A stretch of 64,000 bases of DNA from Sinomicrobium oceani. Its GTDB lineage: Bacteria; Bacteroidota; Bacteroidia; Flavobacteriales; Flavobacteriaceae. Of the stretch, positions 62,117 through 64,000 are shown piece by piece. The stretch lies in contig NZ_FPJE01000002.1 of assembly GCF_900119185.1 (NCBI RefSeq), forward strand, positions 139,988 to 203,987, in the 5' to 3' direction. Under the pieces are notes generated by a model that was not told the origin of the DNA, made no database searches, and was given only the letters and a program-made list of their open reading frames with translations. Numbering within the stretch: the first letter of the stretch is position 1; each line of letters opens with the position of its first letter. The position numbers and the translations under genes were made by a program.

Positions 62117-63025
62117 TTAAAAAGTATATCGAATTCCTGTCATCTTCTCTGCATAGCTCCATAAGTCCGCAGCTAATTGTCTATCTGCCATAGCAGCCGT
62201 ATGGTGTTTTGACGGTGCCGGATAGCCAATGTATTCATTTTCCCCATCAGGACCATAGAACGTTCCTCCAATTACAGAAGCATCGGTAGCTGCAAATAAT
62301 GTGGGCAAAGCCCCCTGCCACGGCTCCATCACTTCTTTAAACTCCGCTAATAATGTTTGTAATTCGGCTTCTGAAATATTGCGTTGCAAATCGGTTTTGG
62401 TAACCCCGGGATGTGCCGCTACCGATAAGATCGTGCTGCTATTTTCCTTTAACTTTCGGTTGAATTCATAGGTAAAAAGCAAATCAGCCAATTTGCTGGT
62501 TGCATATTCCCGCCAGGCATCGTAGGGTTGCTCCAATCGCAAATTAGCAAAGTCAATTCCGGTAGCTCTTATGGCTGCACCACTGGATAGGGTTACTACC
62601 CGGGCATTCGCACTTTGTTTCAGTAAAGGAAATAAGTATCCCGTGAGTGCAAAATGCCCTAAGAAATTCACCCCGAACTGCAATTCAAATCCTTCTTCGG
62701 TGAGTGAGGGAGGCGGAATCATCACTCCGGCATTGTTGACCAGTATATCCAGTTGTGCATGTCGCTTTTGAAATTGTGTTGCAAATTCCCCAACCTGATC
62801 AAGACCGGCCAAATCCAATAGCGCTACTTCAAGTATTCCTTTTCCGTCTTCTTTTGCTATTTGCTCTTTTGCCACAATTCCCTTTGCTTCACTGCGAACC
62901 GCCAGGGTCACTGAGGCTCCGGCACTATACAGTGCTTTAGCGGTTTCAAAACCGATGCCTGTATTGGCCCCGGTTACCAACGCTATTTTACCCGTAAGGT
63001 CAGGCATATCTTTTGTCGTCCACAT
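62117..63025 (-). CDS. Classical SDR oxidoreductase (retinol-dehydrogenase-like)
   Basis: The product has 302 residues. TGANTGIG (GxxxGxG), NNAGVM, the Ser in VVTLSSGAA, and YATSK (YxxxK) form the complete SDR active site. The C-terminal PDGENEYIGYPAPSK is typical of the WW-domain-oxidoreductase/retinol dehydrogenase-like group used for varied aldehydes and ketones. It is first in the SDR-SDR-AraC operon, 104 bp after the NADH dehydrogenase gene on the same strand. Confidence 0.87.
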   Translation of the reverse strand: MWTTKDMPDLTGKIALVTGANTGIGFETAKALYSAGASVTLAVRSEAKGIVAKEQIAKEDGKGILEVALLDLAGLDQVGEFATQFQKRHAQLDILVNNAGVMIPPPSLTEEGFELQFGVNFLGHFALTGYLFPLLKQSANARVVTLSSGAAIRATGIDFANLRLEQPYDAWREYATSKLADLLFTYEFNRKLKENSSTILSVAAHPGVTKTDLQRNISEAELQTLLAEFKEVMEPWQGALPTLFAATDASVIGGTFYGPDGENEYIGYPAPSKHHTAAMADRQLAADLWSYAEKMTGIRYTF

Positions 63026-63129
63026 CTTAATAGTATTTGTTTACAGGGCAAATTTCGGAATAACCAGACTTTGCTCTTTTGTTGTGAAGTCCAATCTATT
63101 TTTGTTGTGAGGTTCAAAGAACAACCATT

Positions 63130-64000
63130 TTACAATGTGTCAACAGTTTCTTTTTCAGGACTTGATTTCGCTTGGTTATCATTAAAAACCATGCGTAATG
63201 AGATGTCATTGGTAAGGTAGGCTACCCCCCAATGGTACAGGGTTACTACTTTATTCCGGTATTGTACCAATCCTCTTAAGTGTACAAACAACCAAATGAA
63301 CAAAGCGGCCAATCCATGTAGATGAAGCTTACCGGAAATTAAATCAGCAACAGCATTGCTACGTCCTATAATGGCCAAATCCCCTTTGGGTTGGTACACA
63401 AAATCGCGCATAGCATCCCCTTTAGCCAATCGCTTTAAATTGTTACCCAAATGTGTTGCCTGTTGTATGGCTACTTGTGCCACCTGAGGATGCCCGAAAG
63501 GATAATGACCATCTGAGGTTTGTATACTCATATCGCCCAAAGCAAATACATTGGGTATTCCCGGTACATGATTGATTCCGTTTACCTGAATTCTGTTTCC
63601 TTTACCGAGTACTTCATTGGGAATACCTTGAAATAAATTAGCTGAAATCACAGCCGCCCAGATAAGGGTTTCCGCGGCAATTTTTTCCCCTGAATTTAAA
63701 ATTATTTCCTTGCCGTTAAAATCGGATACCAGGGTATTGAGATATACATGTACTTTTAATTTTCTCATAATTTGAAGTACTTTACTATGGGTCCTATCCG
63801 TCATGGGTTGTAACAGATTCGGAGCTCCTTCGACTAAATACACCGTACCCAAATCATTCCGGAGTTCCGGATAATCTTTACGCAATACATTCTGTTTCAT
63901 TTCAGCCAACATGCCGGCTACCTCCACTCCTGTGGGGCCACCCCCTGCAATTACAACGTTGAGCAAGCGTTTGCGCTCCTCTTCGGTTTTGGCCACCGCA
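63130..64000 (-). CDS. Type II NADH dehydrogenase (NDH-2), N-terminus beyond window
   Basis: The frame is open to the right edge, so the 290 visible residues are the C-terminal two thirds of a protein normally about 430 long; the GTG at 63996 is internal. The NADH-binding Rossmann segment NVVIAGGGPTGVEVAGMLAE and the FAD-side motif NVFALGDMSIQ are clear. The C-terminus has a hydrophobic segment (LHGLAALFIWLFVHLRGLVQ) that anchors it at the inner membrane. It oxidises NADH and passes electrons to quinone without pumping protons. It may be cotranscribed with the SDR genes. Confidence 0.88.
   Translation of the reverse strand, partial: AVAKTEEERKRLLNVVIAGGGPTGVEVAGMLAEMKQNVLRKDYPELRNDLGTVYLVEGAPNLLQPMTDRTHSKVLQIMRKLKVHVYLNTLVSDFNGKEIILNSGEKIAAETLIWAAVISANLFQGIPNEVLGKGNRIQVNGINHVPGIPNVFALGDMSIQTSDGHYPFGHPQVAQVAIQQATHLGNNLKRLAKGDAMRDFVYQPKGDLAIIGRSNAVADLISGKLHLHGLAALFIWLFVHLRGLVQYRNKVVTLYHWGVAYLTNDISLRMVFNDNQAKSSPEKETVDTL

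Overview
The window looks like chromosomal DNA of a Bacteroidota species, most likely a Flavobacteriaceae member with a moderately high GC for that family. The signs are TonB-dependent receptors with carboxypeptidase-like N-terminal domains, SusC/FecR/ECF sigma components, HmuY and DUF4625-type lipoproteins, DUF4369/TlpA thioredoxins, an RteC protein, many lipoboxes, and few Shine-Dalgarno sequences. I saw no rRNA, tRNA or CRISPR array.

Layout. 1-2.9 kb: an astacin-type metalloprotease (cut by the left edge) and a TPR/LuxR-like membrane regulator, both on the minus strand. 3.6-9.1 kb: an apparent metal-uptake operon made of a small His/Cys protein, a TonB receptor and three DUF4625-like lipoproteins rich in His and Asp. 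10.0-22.8 kb: a complete heme-acquisition locus. A minus-strand operon carries two HmuY hemophore-like lipoproteins, three further lipoproteins, a TonB receptor and a heme oxygenase. A divergent plus-strand operon carries HmuT, HmuU and an unusual fusion of the HmuV ATPase to a HemS/ChuS-like heme-handling domain. An AraC regulator follows. The divergent promoter region holds three copies of a GTGCAATCCGTT element at an exact 21 bp period. 23.8-26.3 kb: thioredoxin reductase and a class V aminotransferase-fold enzyme.

26.4-42.8 kb: an M16 protease, a DsbD-type thiol reductant exporter, two TlpA-like lipoproteins and FecR are intact. Around them is a decaying SusC locus: a TlpA-like gene, a DsbD-alpha-like gene and an unrecognised gene, each with an in-frame stop, plus a truncated SusC N-terminus. 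A 1272 bp ISAs1-family element with perfect 17 bp ends and a 10 bp target duplication sits inside this region. Next to it is a 65-codon gene for a leader peptide followed by an inhibitor-cystine-knot cysteine pattern (C-x6-C-x6-CC-x4-C-x8-C). This is the most striking small gene in the window. An ECF sigma gene closes the region.

43.0-49.2 kb: a 21 bp minisatellite, then a minus-strand cassette whose architectures match holin, endolysin (TIGR02594/CHAP-like) and unimolecular spanin, plus a fibronectin III protein. The cassette is flanked by RteC, a STAS-like small protein and a PAS-AraC regulator. A recurring AAATGTTAA motif lies in its control regions. No phage structural genes are visible, so this may be a domesticated lysis or release module. 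49.6-60.0 kb: a GT39-type glycosyltransferase, an HxlR/DoxX-like divergent pair, lipoproteins, an HExxH metallopeptidase, two adjacent GH18 endoglycosidase-like lipoproteins and an S41 peptidase. 60.3-64 kb: an AraC regulator, two SDR enzymes and a type II NADH dehydrogenase cut by the right edge.

Several dispersed repeat families are visible by eye: a ~110 bp intergenic element in three copies, TCCCGATA/TATCGGGA palindromes (one inside a coding sequence), and degenerate GAGTTGG-type filler. All identifications come from reading motifs and order in the sequence; no database search was run.
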